Notes: generated from the sequence alone by a model not told the origin. 25,058 bases of DNA from an alpha proteobacterium 3107 (GCA_001483205.1 JPPB01000072.1:1-25058); one strand, 5' to 3'. Positions 7,135-16,539 are shown, counted from the stretch's first letter. Program-made: numbers and translations.

Positions 7135-8001
7135 ATGGCAACCCGGCATTTCCGATCCACCGCGCGCCTGATGATGGCCCCTGCCGTTATCCTGCTTCTG
7201 GGCTGGATGCTGGTGCCGCTGACCATGACGCTGTGGTTTTCCTTTCGCCGCTATCTGCCGCTGCGCGGTGGTGATCTGGGCTGGGCAGGTTTTGACAATT
7301 ACGTCCGCTTTGTCACTTCCGGCGCGTTCTGGCCGAGCGTTCAGACAACGCTGATCATCGTTGGTGGCGTTCTGGTGATTACCGTGGCGCTTGGCGTGGT
7401 GCTGGCGCTGCTGCTGGATCAGCCGATATGGGGGCAGGGGGCCGTGCGCATCCTTGTCATCGCGCCGTTCTTTGTCATGCCGACCGTTTCCGCGCTGGTG
7501 TGGAAGAACATGTTCATGGATCCGGTCAACGGGCTGTTCGCGCATCTGTGGCGCTTTTTCGGGGCGGAACCCGTGGCCTGGCTGAGCGATGTGCCGCTTG
7601 CCTCGATCGTGGTGATCGTGTCCTGGCAATGGTTGCCGTTTGCCACCCTGATCCTGCTGACCGCGGTGCAGTCGCTCGACCGTGAACAACTAGAGGCGGC
7701 AGAAATGGACGGGGCATCGCCGCTGGCGCGCTTTGGCTTTATCGTGCTGCCGCATCTGAGCCGGGCAATCACCATCGTCGTTCTGATCCAGACGATCTTT
7801 CTGTTGTCGATCTTTGCCGAGATTTTCGTCACCACCGGCGGCGCGTTCGGCACAAGAACCCTGACCTATCTGATCTATCAGCGTGTGCTTGAAAGCCAGA
7901 ACGTGGGCCTGGGCAGTGCGGGCGGGGTCTATGCTATCATCCTTGCAAACATCGTCGCCATCTTTCTGATGCGCATTGTCGGCAAAAACCTGGACCGCTG
8001 A
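7135..8001 (+). CDS. smoF: Polyol ABC transporter permease, SmoF-like
   Basis: This is one of two inner-membrane channel subunits. The 288-residue protein has six predicted helices and the binding-protein-dependent permease EAA motif at 187-189 (EAAEMDGASPLARF), the cytoplasmic loop that docks on the ATPase. The first helix (MMAPAVILLLGWMLVPLTMTL) is typical of the MalF/UgpA-type subunit. The start at 7135 has only a weak ribosome binding site (AAGAAAG), which would lower its yield relative to the binding protein. The smoG gene follows after 11 bases. Confidence 0.92.
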   Translation: MATRHFRSTARLMMAPAVILLLGWMLVPLTMTLWFSFRRYLPLRGGDLGWAGFDNYVRFVTSGAFWPSVQTTLIIVGGVLVITVALGVVLALLLDQPIWGQGAVRILVIAPFFVMPTVSALVWKNMFMDPVNGLFAHLWRFFGAEPVAWLSDVPLASIVVIVSWQWLPFATLILLTAVQSLDREQLEAAEMDGASPLARFGFIVLPHLSRAITIVVLIQTIFLLSIFAEIFVTTGGAFGTRTLTYLIYQRVLESQNVGLGSAGGVYAIILANIVAIFLMRIVGKNLDR

Positions 8002-8012
8002 GGACCATAACC

Positions 8013-8843
8013 ATGGCGCGCGCAGTCACCCCCCGGCGAAAGGCCCTCAACACCGCACTGGCGTGGGCCATCGGCCTGTTGATCTTTTTCCCGATCCTGT
8101 GGACAATCCTGACCAGCTTCAAGACCGAGGCCGAGGCCATCGCCAGCCCGCCACTGTTTCTGAATTTCGACTGGACGCTGGAAAACTACGCGGTGGTGCA
8201 GGAGCGTTCGGACTATATGAAATTCCTGCTCAATTCGGTGATCATCGCCGGTGGTTCGACCCTTCTGGGCATTATTGTTGCTGTCCCGGCGGCGTGGTCG
8301 ATGGCCTTTGTGCCCTCAAGGCGCACCAGGGACATCCTGCTGTGGATGCTGTCAACGAAGATGCTTCCTGCCGTCGGTGTGCTCTACCCGATCTATCTGC
8401 TGTTCATCCGGCTTGGCCTTCTGGACAGCCGCGCCGGTCTGGTCGTCGTGCTGATGCTGATCAACCTGCCGATCATCGTCTGGATGCTTTACACCTATTT
8501 CCGTGAAATCCCCGGTGAAATACTGGAGGCCGCGCGTATGGATGGGGCCGGGCTGCGTGAGGAAATCCTGTATGTGCTGACGCCCATGGCCGTGCCGGGG
8601 ATTGCCTCGACAATTCTTCTGAACTTTATCCTTGCCTGGAACGAGGCCTTCTGGACCCTGAACTTGACAGCCGCCGATGCCGCGCCGCTGACGGCATTCA
8701 TCGCCAGCTATTCAAGCCCTGAGGGTCTGTTTTACGCGAAATTGTCGGCGGCCTCGACCATGGCCATCGCCCCGATCCTCATTCTCGGCTGGTTCAGTCA
8801 GAAGCAGCTCGTGCGCGGCCTCACCTTCGGCGCGGTCAAGTAA
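8013..8843 (+). CDS. smoG: Polyol ABC transporter permease, SmoG-like
   Basis: This is the second channel subunit (MalG/UgpE type), 276 residues with six helices. Its EAA loop is at 172-174 (LEAARMDGAG). The N-terminus (ALAWAIGLLIFFPILW, then TSFKTEAEAIASPP) is the usual pattern of this subunit. GAGGA lies just before the ATG. It is tightly linked to the ATPase gene (12-base gap), so the four transporter genes form one operon. Confidence 0.92.
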   Translation: MARAVTPRRKALNTALAWAIGLLIFFPILWTILTSFKTEAEAIASPPLFLNFDWTLENYAVVQERSDYMKFLLNSVIIAGGSTLLGIIVAVPAAWSMAFVPSRRTRDILLWMLSTKMLPAVGVLYPIYLLFIRLGLLDSRAGLVVVLMLINLPIIVWMLYTYFREIPGEILEAARMDGAGLREEILYVLTPMAVPGIASTILLNFILAWNEAFWTLNLTAADAAPLTAFIASYSSPEGLFYAKLSAASTMAIAPILILGWFSQKQLVRGLTFGAVK

Positions 8844-8855
8844 AGGAGCAAAACC

Positions 8856-9857
8856 ATGGGACAGATCACCCTTGAGCGGGTCAGCAAGAGCTTTGGCCAC
8901 ACCGAGGTCATCCCGCCCCTTGACCTGACGATTGAGGATGGAGAGTTCTGTGTCTTTGTCGGGCCGTCGGGGTGCGGCAAGTCCACGCTTCTGCGTCTGA
9001 TCGCGGGGCTGGATGACATCACGTCCGGCGCGGTCCTGATCGACGGGCAGGACGCATCCGACGTGCCCCCGGCCAAACGGGGGCTGGCGATGGTGTTTCA
9101 GTCTTACGCGCTGTATCCGCATATGAGTGTGCGCAAAAACATCGCGTTCCCGATGCGCATGGCGCGTATCCCGCAGGACGAACAGAACCGCCGTATTGAG
9201 GCCGCGGCAAAGGCGCTGAACCTGACCGACTATCTTGACCGGCGGCCCGGGCAGCTTTCGGGTGGCCAGCGGCAGCGCGTCGCCATTGGTCGGGCGATTG
9301 TGCGCGAACCGTCGGCGTTTCTGTTTGACGAGCCGCTGTCGAACCTTGATGCGGCGCTGCGCGTGGGGATGCGGCTGGAGATCAGCGAACTGCACGAACG
9401 GCTGAGGGCAACGATGATCTATGTGACCCATGATCAGGTGGAGGCAATGACCATGGCCGACAAGATCGTCGTGCTGCGCGCCGGGCATATCGAGCAGGTG
9501 GGCAGCCCGCTGGAGCTTTACCGCACGCCGCGCAACCTGTTTGTCGCCGGTTTCATCGGCAGCCCGAAGATGAACCTGATCGGGGGCAATGAGGCGGCAC
9601 GGCATGACGCCCATACCATCGGTATTCGCCCGGAGCATATTGATGTGTCAGAGGACGGATGCTGGCAGGGCACCGTGGGCGTTGCTGAACATCTGGGGTC
9701 GGATACCTTCCTGCATGTGCATGGCACCGGGTTTGGCGGGACGCTGACGGTGCGCACCACGGGCGAGGTCACTCTGGCCCATGGCGACACCGTTCGGCTG
9801 TTGCCGCGCGCGGGCCGGATTCACCGCTTTGATGCGTCCGGTTTGCGGATCGTGTGA
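8856..9857 (+). CDS. smoK: Polyol ABC transporter ATP-binding protein, SmoK-like
   Basis: This ATPase powers polyol uptake. The 333-residue MalK-type protein has Walker [10 protein letters not shown] (36-44), Q-loop Q82, signature LSGGQ (134-138), Walker B AFLFDEP (154-160) and H-loop H192. After about residue 235 comes the C-terminal regulatory OB-fold domain ([12 protein letters not shown]). That domain is somewhat shorter than in MalK, as usual for polyol ATPases. AAAGGAG precedes the ATG at 8856. Its NBD closely resembles the second MalK-type ATPase in this window (21786-22850), but the tails differ. Confidence 0.93.
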   Translation: MGQITLERVSKSFGHTEVIPPLDLTIEDGEFCVFVGPSGCGKSTLLRLIAGLDDITSGAVLIDGQDASDVPPAKRGLAMVFQSYALYPHMSVRKNIAFPMRMARIPQDEQNRRIEAAAKALNLTDYLDRRPGQLSGGQRQRVAIGRAIVREPSAFLFDEPLSNLDAALRVGMRLEISELHERLRATMIYVTHDQVEAMTMADKIVVLRAGHIEQVGSPLELYRTPRNLFVAGFIGSPKMNLIGGNEAARHDAHTIGIRPEHIDVSEDGCWQGTVGVAEHLGSDTFLHVHGTGFGGTLTVRTTGEVTLAHGDTVRLLPRAGRIHRFDASGLRIV

Positions 9858-9953
9858 TGCGGGACAGCGAACAGGCAGGTGTGGATCAGGGGGGCGGCCC
9901 GGCCCGGTCCACCGGGACATCGCGGCGCAAACCTGCAACCCGGATGGCAGGCA

Positions 9954-11450
9954 ATGAATGAGCTGAGGGTCGAAAGACATATACGGTTAAGCCGGGCCGC
10001 CCTTTCGGGTGCGCCGGGCACGGTGGTGGTTCCGGCCTATCGCGCCTCTGACCTGTCTCCCGGCATCGTGCATATCGGAGTCGGCAATTTCCACCGCGCT
10101 CATCAGGCGTGGTATCTGCATCGTCTGATGCAGCAGGGTCGGGCCCGCGACTGGGCGATCATCGGCGCAGGCGTGCGGGCACCCGATGCGCTGATGCGCG
10201 AAAAGCTGCTGGCGCAGGATTGCCTGACCACCCTGATCGAGCTTTGCCCCGACGGTGTGTCGGCCGAGGTCTGCGGGTCGATGACCGGCTTTCTGCCGGT
10301 CGAGCAGGACAACGCCGCGCTGATTGCTCGCATGGCTGACCCAGCCATCCGCATCGTGTCGCTGACCGTGACCGAAGGCGGGTATTTTACCCATCCCGGC
10401 ACTGGCGCGTTTGACGCCACCCACCCCGATATTGTCTTTGACGCTGCCAATCCGACCCGCCCGCGCACGGCATTCGGGGCCATCGTCGCCGCCCTTGCGC
10501 TGCGTCGGGGCTGTGGCGCGGGGCCGTTCACTGTGCAAAGCTGCGACAACCTGCGCGGCAACGGGGACATTGCGCGCAATACGGTGGTTTCGCTGGCGGG
10601 CCTGCGCGATAGCGGCCTTGCGGCCTGGATCAGCACCAACTGCGCCTTTCCGAACTCGGTTGTTGATTGCATCGTGCCCGCGACCGGCCCGGCAGAGATC
10701 GCGCAGGCCCGCGCATTGGGGGTTGATGATGCCGCGCCCGTGACCCATGAGAATTTCCGCCAGTGGGTGATCGAGGATGCGTTTTGTGCCGGTCGCCCGG
10801 AGTGGGAGCGCGTCGGTGTCACCTTTACGGATCGGGTCCACGACTATGAGACGATGAAGATTCGCATCCTGAACGCCGGTCATCAGGTTCTGGCGAATGC
10901 CGGGGAACTTTTATCGCTGGAGACCATCGCCGACTGCATGGCGCATCCCGAGCTTTCCGGGTTTTTCAGAAAGGTTCAGCGAGAGGAAATCATCCCCCAG
11001 GTCGCGCCTGTGCCGGGGATGACGCCGCCCGACTATGCCGCGCTGGTTGAGGCCCGGTTTGCCAACCCCGCAATCCGCGATACCACGCGCCGGGTCGCCT
11101 TTGACGGGTCGTCCCGTCATACCGGGTTTGTGCTGCCGATCCTGCGGGACGGGCTGGCGTCGGGGCGTCCTGTCGGGGGGCTGAGCCTGGCAGAGGCGCT
11201 TTGGGCGCGGATGTGTGCGGGCGGGCGCGAAGACGGCAGCAAGATCGCCCGGAACGATCCGCACTGGGATGCGTTGCGCGAGGCGGCGGTGGCGGCGCGG
11301 TTCTGCCCGTCTGCCTGGTTGGAGCAGCGCGGGTTTTACGGGGGGCTTTCAGAGGATGCCCGGTTCGCGGACCCTTTCGGTCGCTGGTTGCGGCTGATCT
11401 GGGAAAAGGGGACGATGGCCGCGCTTCGGGCCTATCTGGGGGCGGGTTGA
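9954..11450 (+). CDS. mtlK: Mannitol 2-dehydrogenase (polyol-specific long-chain dehydrogenase)
   Basis: The enzyme oxidises D-mannitol to D-fructose (and often D-arabitol to D-xylulose) with NAD+ in the cytoplasm. The 498-residue protein has the family's N-terminal nucleotide-binding start IVHIGVGNFHRAHQAWYL, the middle motif STNCAFPNSVVDCIVP, and the catalytic set K302-x4-N307-x2-H310 in MKIRILNAGHQ. That set matches K295/N300/H303 of Pseudomonas fluorescens mannitol 2-dehydrogenase. The start at 9954 is chosen over the GTG at 9879 because the 25-residue extension has no family counterpart; the ribosome binding site is weak (GGCAGG). It closes the polyol operon, 96 bases after the ATPase gene. 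In R. sphaeroides a sorbitol dehydrogenase gene (smoS) stands in this gap; here it is absent. Confidence 0.93.
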   Translation: MNELRVERHIRLSRAALSGAPGTVVVPAYRASDLSPGIVHIGVGNFHRAHQAWYLHRLMQQGRARDWAIIGAGVRAPDALMREKLLAQDCLTTLIELCPDGVSAEVCGSMTGFLPVEQDNAALIARMADPAIRIVSLTVTEGGYFTHPGTGAFDATHPDIVFDAANPTRPRTAFGAIVAALALRRGCGAGPFTVQSCDNLRGNGDIARNTVVSLAGLRDSGLAAWISTNCAFPNSVVDCIVPATGPAEIAQARALGVDDAAPVTHENFRQWVIEDAFCAGRPEWERVGVTFTDRVHDYETMKIRILNAGHQVLANAGELLSLETIADCMAHPELSGFFRKVQREEIIPQVAPVPGMTPPDYAALVEARFANPAIRDTTRRVAFDGSSRHTGFVLPILRDGLASGRPVGGLSLAEALWARMCAGGREDGSKIARNDPHWDALREAAVAARFCPSAWLEQRGFYGGLSEDARFADPFGRWLRLIWEKGTMAALRAYLGAG

Positions 11451-11478
11451 GCCGGGGGGCGCTTCGTGCGGGTCCGGC
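11451..11478. terminator. Possible shared hairpin between convergent operons
   Basis: GCCGG/CCGGC arms (11451-11455 and 11474-11478) enclose an inner CGC/GCG stem with a TTCGT loop, in the 31 bases between the mtlK stop and the TRAP permease stop. There is no T run, so intrinsic termination is doubtful. Confidence 0.25.
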
Positions 11479-11481
11479 AGA

Positions 11482-12765
11482 TCAGTAAAACAGCCCCGGC
11501 ATCCACAGGGCAAGGCCCGGGAACGCAATCAGCAAACCGATCATCGCCAGCATGGTCATCACAAACGGAGCCGCGCCGACCATCACGTCCTTCAGCGCGC
11601 CGCCTGTGCGGATCGACTGGACAACGAACAGGTTGATCCCGATCGGCGGGGTGATCAGCGCCGTTTCAAGCAGAACCATCAGCAACACGCCGAACCAGAC
11701 CGGATCATAACCAAGCCCGACGACAATCGGGGTGATGATCGTGGCCGTCGTGATCAGCATCGAAAAGGTCTCCATAAAACAGCCAAGCAGCAGGTAGAAG
11801 GCGACGATCAGCAGCATGGTGCCAAGCGGCCCCAGCCCCAGGCTGATGATCCCGTCGGTCAGCATGGTTGTCAGGCCCACCGCCGCCAGCACGAAATTCA
11901 GGAACACGGCGGCGATGATGATCAGCATGATCACCCCGGTCGTGCGCATGGTGCCGCGAAACACCGCCGCCAGCATCCCGAGCGACAGGCCCCGGTGGGC
12001 GGCGGCCAGCACAAGGGCGGCGACAACGCCTAAGGATGCGGCCTCGGTCGGGGTGGCCCACCCGGCATAGATCGACCCGACGACAACCAGAAAGATCAGG
12101 ATCGGCGGCAGCAGGTGAACAAGGCTCGCCAGCCTCTCGGCCCAACTGTAGGAAATCTTCGCGCCGCCCCATTCGGGGCGGATCACGCAGGCCACCGTCA
12201 CCGTGCCCATGAACAGTGCCGCCAGCAGAAAGCCGGGGATGAACCCCGCCAGATACAGTTCGGAAACCGACGTATTGGTCAGCAGGCCATAGACGATAAG
12301 GTTGATCGAGGGCGGGATCAGGATGCCAAGAGTGCCCCCGGCGGCAATCGTGCCCAGGAACAGCGGCACATGATACCCGTGCTTTTCCATTTCCGGCTGC
12401 GCGACGGTGCCGATGGTGGCGGCGGTTGCCACGCTTGACCCGGATGTTGCCGCGAACAGGGCGCAGGAGGCCACATTAGCGTGCATCAGCCCCCCGGGAA
12501 GTGCCGAAAGCCATTTCGCCAGCGCGTCATACATGCGCGCGGCAACGCCGGAGCGCAGCAGGATTTCGCCCAGCATGACGAACATCGGAATCGCAACCAG
12601 CAGAAACTCGGTCGAGGCCCCCCAGGCCATATCGCCCATGGCGCGATGAACCGGCATCCGCGAATAGATGGCCCCGAGCAACAGGCCCAGCCAGCCCAGG
12701 CTTATGGCGACCGGGATGCTGAGCACGATCAGCAGGACGAGGATGAAAAGCGCCACCGCCAGCAT
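11482..12765 (-). CDS. TRAP transporter large permease (DctM family)
   Basis: This is the main channel subunit of a tripartite ATP-independent transporter, which uses the sodium or proton gradient to import a carboxylate-type solute presented by the periplasmic binding protein. The protein has 427 residues, standard for DctM, and is almost wholly hydrophobic with about 11-12 helices. It has family-typical stretches such as LLVAIPMFVMLGEILLRSG, AAGGTLGILIPPSINLIVYG and the C-terminal LITPPIGINLFVVQSI. It starts 7 bases after the small permease stop and is the last gene of the operon, converging on mtlK. Confidence 0.94.
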   Translation of the reverse strand: MLAVALFILVLLIVLSIPVAISLGWLGLLLGAIYSRMPVHRAMGDMAWGASTEFLLVAIPMFVMLGEILLRSGVAARMYDALAKWLSALPGGLMHANVASCALFAATSGSSVATAATIGTVAQPEMEKHGYHVPLFLGTIAAGGTLGILIPPSINLIVYGLLTNTSVSELYLAGFIPGFLLAALFMGTVTVACVIRPEWGGAKISYSWAERLASLVHLLPPILIFLVVVGSIYAGWATPTEAASLGVVAALVLAAAHRGLSLGMLAAVFRGTMRTTGVIMLIIIAAVFLNFVLAAVGLTTMLTDGIISLGLGPLGTMLLIVAFYLLLGCFMETFSMLITTATIITPIVVGLGYDPVWFGVLLMVLLETALITPPIGINLFVVQSIRTGGALKDVMVGAAPFVMTMLAMIGLLIAFPGLALWMPGLFY

Positions 12766-12772
12766 GGTCTGA

Positions 12773-13348
12773 TCAGGGCTTTCCGTCTATGCCGGTATCC
12801 CCGAGTTCCCCGGCGACTTCCTCGGAAATCAGCGGAATCCCGGCCAGTGGCGCGACCTCTCCCCAGCGTCTGCGCAGAATCAGAACCACCACCCGGACGG
12901 TCAGATATGCCGCGGTCAGGGTGGCGAGAAGCAGCGCGAGAAACCAGAGCGTTTGCGGCAGGGCGAGCGGGGTTTGCAGCGGCGTGATAGAGCGGGAACC
13001 GTATCGGAATGCGTCCGCAACCAGATCATAGGCAAACCAGCAGAGAATGGCGAAGTAACCGGCTGTAAGGGCAAGGGCCATCAGGTCGAAAACGCAACGG
13101 GCCCTGAGCGGAAGCAGGTTGTAAACCAGATCAATGCGGATGTTGGCGCGCGCAGACAGGGCATAGGTAAAGGCCCCGGCGGTCGAGACGGCAAAGACAT
13201 AGCCGGAAATCTCGTCCGCGCCCGCAATCGACATGTTGAAGAGTTTGCGGGTGATGACATCATAGGTCACAAGGCAGGCCGCCCCGAGCAGCGCCCAGCC
13301 ACCGATTTGCACGATGACAGCGACGATCCTCTGAAAAGACCTCTGCAT
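12773..13348 (-). CDS. TRAP transporter small permease (DctQ family)
   Basis: This is the four-helix subunit that partners DctM. It has 191 residues with the family-typical pattern of a first helix near WALLGAACLVTYDVITRKLF, then the conserved small-residue helix with SGYVFAVSTAGAFTYALSARANIRIDLV (R and D flanking helix 2), and two more helices near 85-105 and 132-155. A long C-terminal tail of about 35 residues is polar. The start at 13348 lacks a clear ribosome binding site and may depend on coupling to the upstream binding-protein gene, 25 bases away. Confidence 0.9.
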   Translation of the reverse strand: MQRSFQRIVAVIVQIGGWALLGAACLVTYDVITRKLFNMSIAGADEISGYVFAVSTAGAFTYALSARANIRIDLVYNLLPLRARCVFDLMALALTAGYFAILCWFAYDLVADAFRYGSRSITPLQTPLALPQTLWFLALLLATLTAAYLTVRVVVLILRRRWGEVAPLAGIPLISEEVAGELGDTGIDGKP

Positions 13349-13373
13349 GATGGTTCAGCCGGGTAGCCCGTGG

Positions 13374-14432
13374 CTAATTGGCCTCAGCCGTCATGCCGAG
13401 AACCTTGCCAACCGTCTGAGTCCAGGTCTCGGCGCATTCGGCCCCGCACCGTTCGGCCCAGCGGGCAAGGATCACCTCCTGCGCGATCCGGTCACGCGCT
13501 GCCAGATCTTCGTCGGTCGGGGTGACAAGGGTCATCCCGCCAACCGGCGCGCCCTCGGAAACCGGGCAACTGTCGCCGGTCAGACAGCGGATCGCCAGAT
13601 CGTCTTCGGTTGCGGTCTCTGCCCACATGCGGTCGGTCAGGGCATCAAGCCGCGCCTTCAGGTCGGCCTGCTGCCCGGCACTCAGAGAGGTCCACTTGTC
13701 CATATTCATCGCCCCGAAGGCCAGCCCCCAGCCCACGCGCATGGTATAGGCATACTCCGCCGCCTGATACCATTTCGCGGTATAGGCCGACATGGTGCCG
13801 GTGATGCCGCAGTCAACGACGCCTTTTTCAAGCGCCGGGATCACCTCGCCGAACGGAACCGTCACCGATGTGCCGCCAGCGCCTTCGACGAAATCACCCA
13901 GTGTCGTGGCATAGACGCGAATCTTTTTGCCCCTGAGATCGGCCAGCCCGGTCACTTCCGAACGGCAATAGAGAATCTGGCTCGGGAACGGATAGAGTTG
14001 CAGCAGCTTGGCATTGTAAATCTCGGCGAATGCCTTTTCGAGCACCGGGAAATAGGCTTCGGCGACCTTACGTTCGGTTTCGATGTCCTGCGCCAGGGAC
14101 GAAAGGTCAGCGCCCTCAAACACGGCGTCCTCGGCGGCAACATAGCCGGGCAGGCCGTAGGCATAATCGAAAACGCCCTGTTTCAGAAGCCGCATGATCT
14201 CGAACCCCTTCAGGCCGAACTCGGAATAAGAGCCGATGGTAGAGATGAATTGCCCACCGGTTTCCTTTGGCAGGCTGCGCCAGAACGGGGCCTCGCGATC
14301 ATTGTAGTTGGTCATCGAGTTCCAGGTGCCGACGACGCTGATCTTGGCCGGGCTGTCCTGGGCCGTTGCTGCACCGGCCAGCAAAAGCGCGGCGGCGGTT
14401 ATGGTTGCGGGCCTTGTGATTGATTTGAGCAT
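13374..14432 (-). CDS. TRAP transporter substrate-binding protein (DctP/TAXI-like)
   Basis: This periplasmic receptor hands the solute to the DctQM permease. The 352-residue precursor has a clear signal peptide (ITAAALLLAGAATA, cleavage before QDSPAK). The DctP hallmark is present: DLRGKKIRVYATTLGDFVEGAGG, then VPFGEVIPALEKGVVDCGITG, which carries the region where DctP proteins place a substrate-binding arginine (R in KIRVYA). Four cysteines (CRS, VDCG, RCLTGDSCP) plus AERCGAECAE suggest disulfides in the periplasm, more than usual. GGAGGCATAA before the ATG makes the start firm. The solute is unknown; a carboxylate is the usual class, and the cyclase gene in front hints at an acidic amino-acid derivative or keto acid. 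Confidence 0.9.
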   Translation of the reverse strand: MLKSITRPATITAAALLLAGAATAQDSPAKISVVGTWNSMTNYNDREAPFWRSLPKETGGQFISTIGSYSEFGLKGFEIMRLLKQGVFDYAYGLPGYVAAEDAVFEGADLSSLAQDIETERKVAEAYFPVLEKAFAEIYNAKLLQLYPFPSQILYCRSEVTGLADLRGKKIRVYATTLGDFVEGAGGTSVTVPFGEVIPALEKGVVDCGITGTMSAYTAKWYQAAEYAYTMRVGWGLAFGAMNMDKWTSLSAGQQADLKARLDALTDRMWAETATEDDLAIRCLTGDSCPVSEGAPVGGMTLVTPTDEDLAARDRIAQEVILARWAERCGAECAETWTQTVGKVLGMTAEAN

Positions 14433-14464
14433 TTATGCCTCCATGCTGTGGTTTTGTCAGGTTT

Positions 14465-15310
14465 TCAGTTGCGCCTGGCGTCGGTGCTGCGGATGTCGGT
14501 GATCAGCATCCTGCCGGGCGAATGGGTGATAAAGATAGGCGGTCTGGCGTTACGAACCGCGACTTGCGGAGTGACGCCGCAGGCCCAGAATACGGCGATT
14601 TCGCCATCGTGAAATTCGGTCGGGTCGCCCCAGTCCGGACATGATATGTCGTCGATCCCAATGGCCGCCGGGTTGCCTGAGTGAATCGGCGCGCCATGTG
14701 CGCCGGGAAAGCGGCTGGTGATTTCAGCAGCGCGAATTGCGTCCCCGGCTGTCAGGGGGCGCATCGAGACCACCATTTCGCCCCGGAACGGCCCGGCCGG
14801 TGTTGTCGGGATGTTGGTTTTATACATCGAAACCGTCTTGTTCTGGGTGATGTGGCGAAGCCCGATCCCTTCGGCCATCAGCGCCTTCTCGAACGAAAAT
14901 GAACAGCCGAGGATGAAGGTTACGAAATCGTCGCGCCAAAGATCGGCAATCTCCCTTCGCTCCTCAGTCAGTTCTCCGTTCCGGTAAATCCGGTAACTGC
15001 CGACATCGGTGCGGATGTCAATATCTCTTCCGAGTGACGGCAGTGTCGGGTCGCCCTTGTCCGACATGCCGACCAGAGGGCAGGGTTTCGGATTGCTCCG
15101 GCAGAAACGGAGAAAGTCTTCGGCATAGTCGCCGGGGACGATTGCGACATTGCCCTGAAGGTAGCCAGGTGCCATCCCCGCCGTGTGCCCGGTGAGTTCA
15201 TTCTGTCGTATCTGCTGCCGTATACGGGCTGGCGTGGCCTGCCGCAGCTCTGCGGGAACCCCGGTCACCGGGCGCACATCCGTGGCTATCTGAGGGGGGG
15301 CCAGCGTCAT
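14465..15310 (-). CDS. DUF1445 / D-glutamate cyclase-family protein
   Basis: A characterised member of this family converts D-glutamate to 5-oxo-D-proline; many members are annotated as putative hydro-lyases. The 281-residue protein shows the family blocks in order: [26 protein letters not shown], then [92 protein letters not shown] and FWACGVTPQ near the C-terminus. It is the first gene of the TRAP operon (32 bases before the binding-protein gene), so it probably processes the imported compound. Family assignment is secure; the reaction on the actual substrate is inference. The ribosome binding site is weak (AGGC). Confidence 0.88.
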   Translation of the reverse strand: MTLAPPQIATDVRPVTGVPAELRQATPARIRQQIRQNELTGHTAGMAPGYLQGNVAIVPGDYAEDFLRFCRSNPKPCPLVGMSDKGDPTLPSLGRDIDIRTDVGSYRIYRNGELTEERREIADLWRDDFVTFILGCSFSFEKALMAEGIGLRHITQNKTVSMYKTNIPTTPAGPFRGEMVVSMRPLTAGDAIRAAEITSRFPGAHGAPIHSGNPAAIGIDDISCPDWGDPTEFHDGEIAVFWACGVTPQVAVRNARPPIFITHSPGRMLITDIRSTDARRN

Positions 15311-15501
15311 TATCTGCCTGTTAATGCTCTGACTTTCGTGTTGGCGAGCAGCATATCACCGGCAACCGGGTTAATCAACTGGTAAGTGTCTGCCCTGAAA
15401 GACCTTTGCATATTGGCCGGGCGGACGATTTGGGCACCGATACGCCAGTGTGCAGAGGCCCCTAAGAATAAAACAGGCCGGGCTGACACGAGCGCACCCC
15501 G
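15311..15501. other. Intergenic region between TRAP operon and cysteine synthase gene
   Basis: This 191-base gap must hold the 3' end of the cysteine synthase transcript and the promoter of the TRAP operon (both minus strand). I could not identify a clear -35/-10 pair or hairpin with a T run in it. Confidence 0.4.
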
Positions 15502-16539
15502 TCACCCCTCGAAAACATCCGGCAGCGGGCGGCCCCGCTCGCTCAGCCATGGCGGAACCGGCAACCCCTTCCCGCGCAGAAACGCCGGATTAAACAGCCT
15601 GGACTGATAGCGGCTGCCGTAATCGCACAGGATGGTGGCGATCCGGTGGCCCGGCCCCAGTTCTTTCGCCAGGCGGATCGCGCCCGCGACATTGACCCCG
15701 GTCGAGCCGCCCATGACCAGCCCCTCCCCGGCCATCAGATCAAAGACCACCCCCAGGGCCTCCTCATCCGGCACCCGCCAGGCATGATCAACCCGCAGGC
15801 CCTCAAGGTTCGCCGTGACCCGGCCCTGCCCGATCCCCTCGGTGATCGAACTGCCCTCTGCCTTCAGCGCGCCGTTCGCATAGTGGTTATAGAGCGCTGA
15901 GCCGCCCGGATCAGAAAGGCCAATCCTGACCCCGGCGTTCCGTTCCCGCAGGCCATGGGCAACCCCGGCCAGCGTTCCCCCCGACCCCGCCGCGCAGATG
16001 AATCCGTCTATCCGCCCGTCCATCTGCTCCCACAGCTCGGGGGCGGTGGTCTCGATATGTGCCTGCCGGTTGGCCACATTGTCGAACTGGTTGGCCCAGA
16101 TCGCGCCGCTTTCCCCGGCGGCACGGAGCGCCTTTGCCAACCGCCCGGAATAGCGCACATAGTTGTCGGGGTTGCTGTAGGGCACGGCGGGCACCTCGAC
16201 CAGCGCCGCCCCGCACAGGCGCAGCATCTCTTTCTTTTCGCGGCTTTGGGTCTCGGGGATGACGATGACGGTGCGAAACCCCAGCGACGCGCCAATCAGT
16301 GCCAGGCTGATGCCGGTGTTGCCGGCGGTGCCCTCGACGATCACGCCACCCGGTTTCAGTGTGCCCTGCGCAATCGCGGCGCGAATGATGTAGAGCGCGG
16401 CGCGGTCCTTGACCGACTGGCCCGGATTGAGAAACTCCGCCTTGCCGAAAATCTCGCAGCCGGTGATGTCGCTGGCCTTGCGCAGGCGGATCAGCGGGGT
16501 GTTGCCGACGGTCTCTGCCAGGTCATTGCAGATGCGCAT
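15502..16539 (-). CDS. cysK: Cysteine synthase (PLP-dependent, CysK family)
   Basis: The enzyme makes L-cysteine from O-acetylserine and sulfide. It has 345 residues, slightly longer than classical CysK. The PLP lysine is K44 in NPGQSVKDRA. The substrate/PLP loop EGTAGNTG spans 69-76, the phosphate-binding GSGGT 185-189, and the PLP-pyridine serine loop GGSTGVN 278-283. AAGGAG sits upstream of the ATG. From memory, this longer type is the one linked to tellurite resistance with trgAB in R. sphaeroides, and trgA is indeed nearby at 20167. It is divergent from the three-gene cassette starting at 16704. Cystathionine beta-synthase is less likely because no CBS domain or serine-specific features are seen. 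Confidence 0.9.
   Translation of the reverse strand: MRICNDLAETVGNTPLIRLRKASDITGCEIFGKAEFLNPGQSVKDRAALYIIRAAIAQGTLKPGGVIVEGTAGNTGISLALIGASLGFRTVIVIPETQSREKKEMLRLCGAALVEVPAVPYSNPDNYVRYSGRLAKALRAAGESGAIWANQFDNVANRQAHIETTAPELWEQMDGRIDGFICAAGSGGTLAGVAHGLRERNAGVRIGLSDPGGSALYNHYANGALKAEGSSITEGIGQGRVTANLEGLRVDHAWRVPDEEALGVVFDLMAGEGLVMGGSTGVNVAGAIRLAKELGPGHRIATILCDYGSRYQSRLFNPAFLRGKGLPVPPWLSERGRPLPDVFEG

Noticed and set aside
8712..9638. Minus-strand open frame of 308 codons, and a similar + strand one at 21552-22448
   Set aside because: Both are antisense shadows of MalK-type ATPase genes; they resemble each other only because the ATPases do.
8856..9857. Duplication of a transport operon (two MalK-type ATPases in one window)
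   Set aside because: The neighbouring binding proteins and regulators belong to different families and the C-terminal domains differ, so these are separate systems rather than a recent duplication.
9987..10883. Minus-strand open frame of 298 codons
   Set aside because: It is antisense to the mannitol 2-dehydrogenase gene, which has its catalytic K/N/H set intact.
13347..14423. Long + strand open frame of 358 codons
   Set aside because: It is the exact antisense of the TRAP binding-protein gene, whose signal peptide and motifs are clear.
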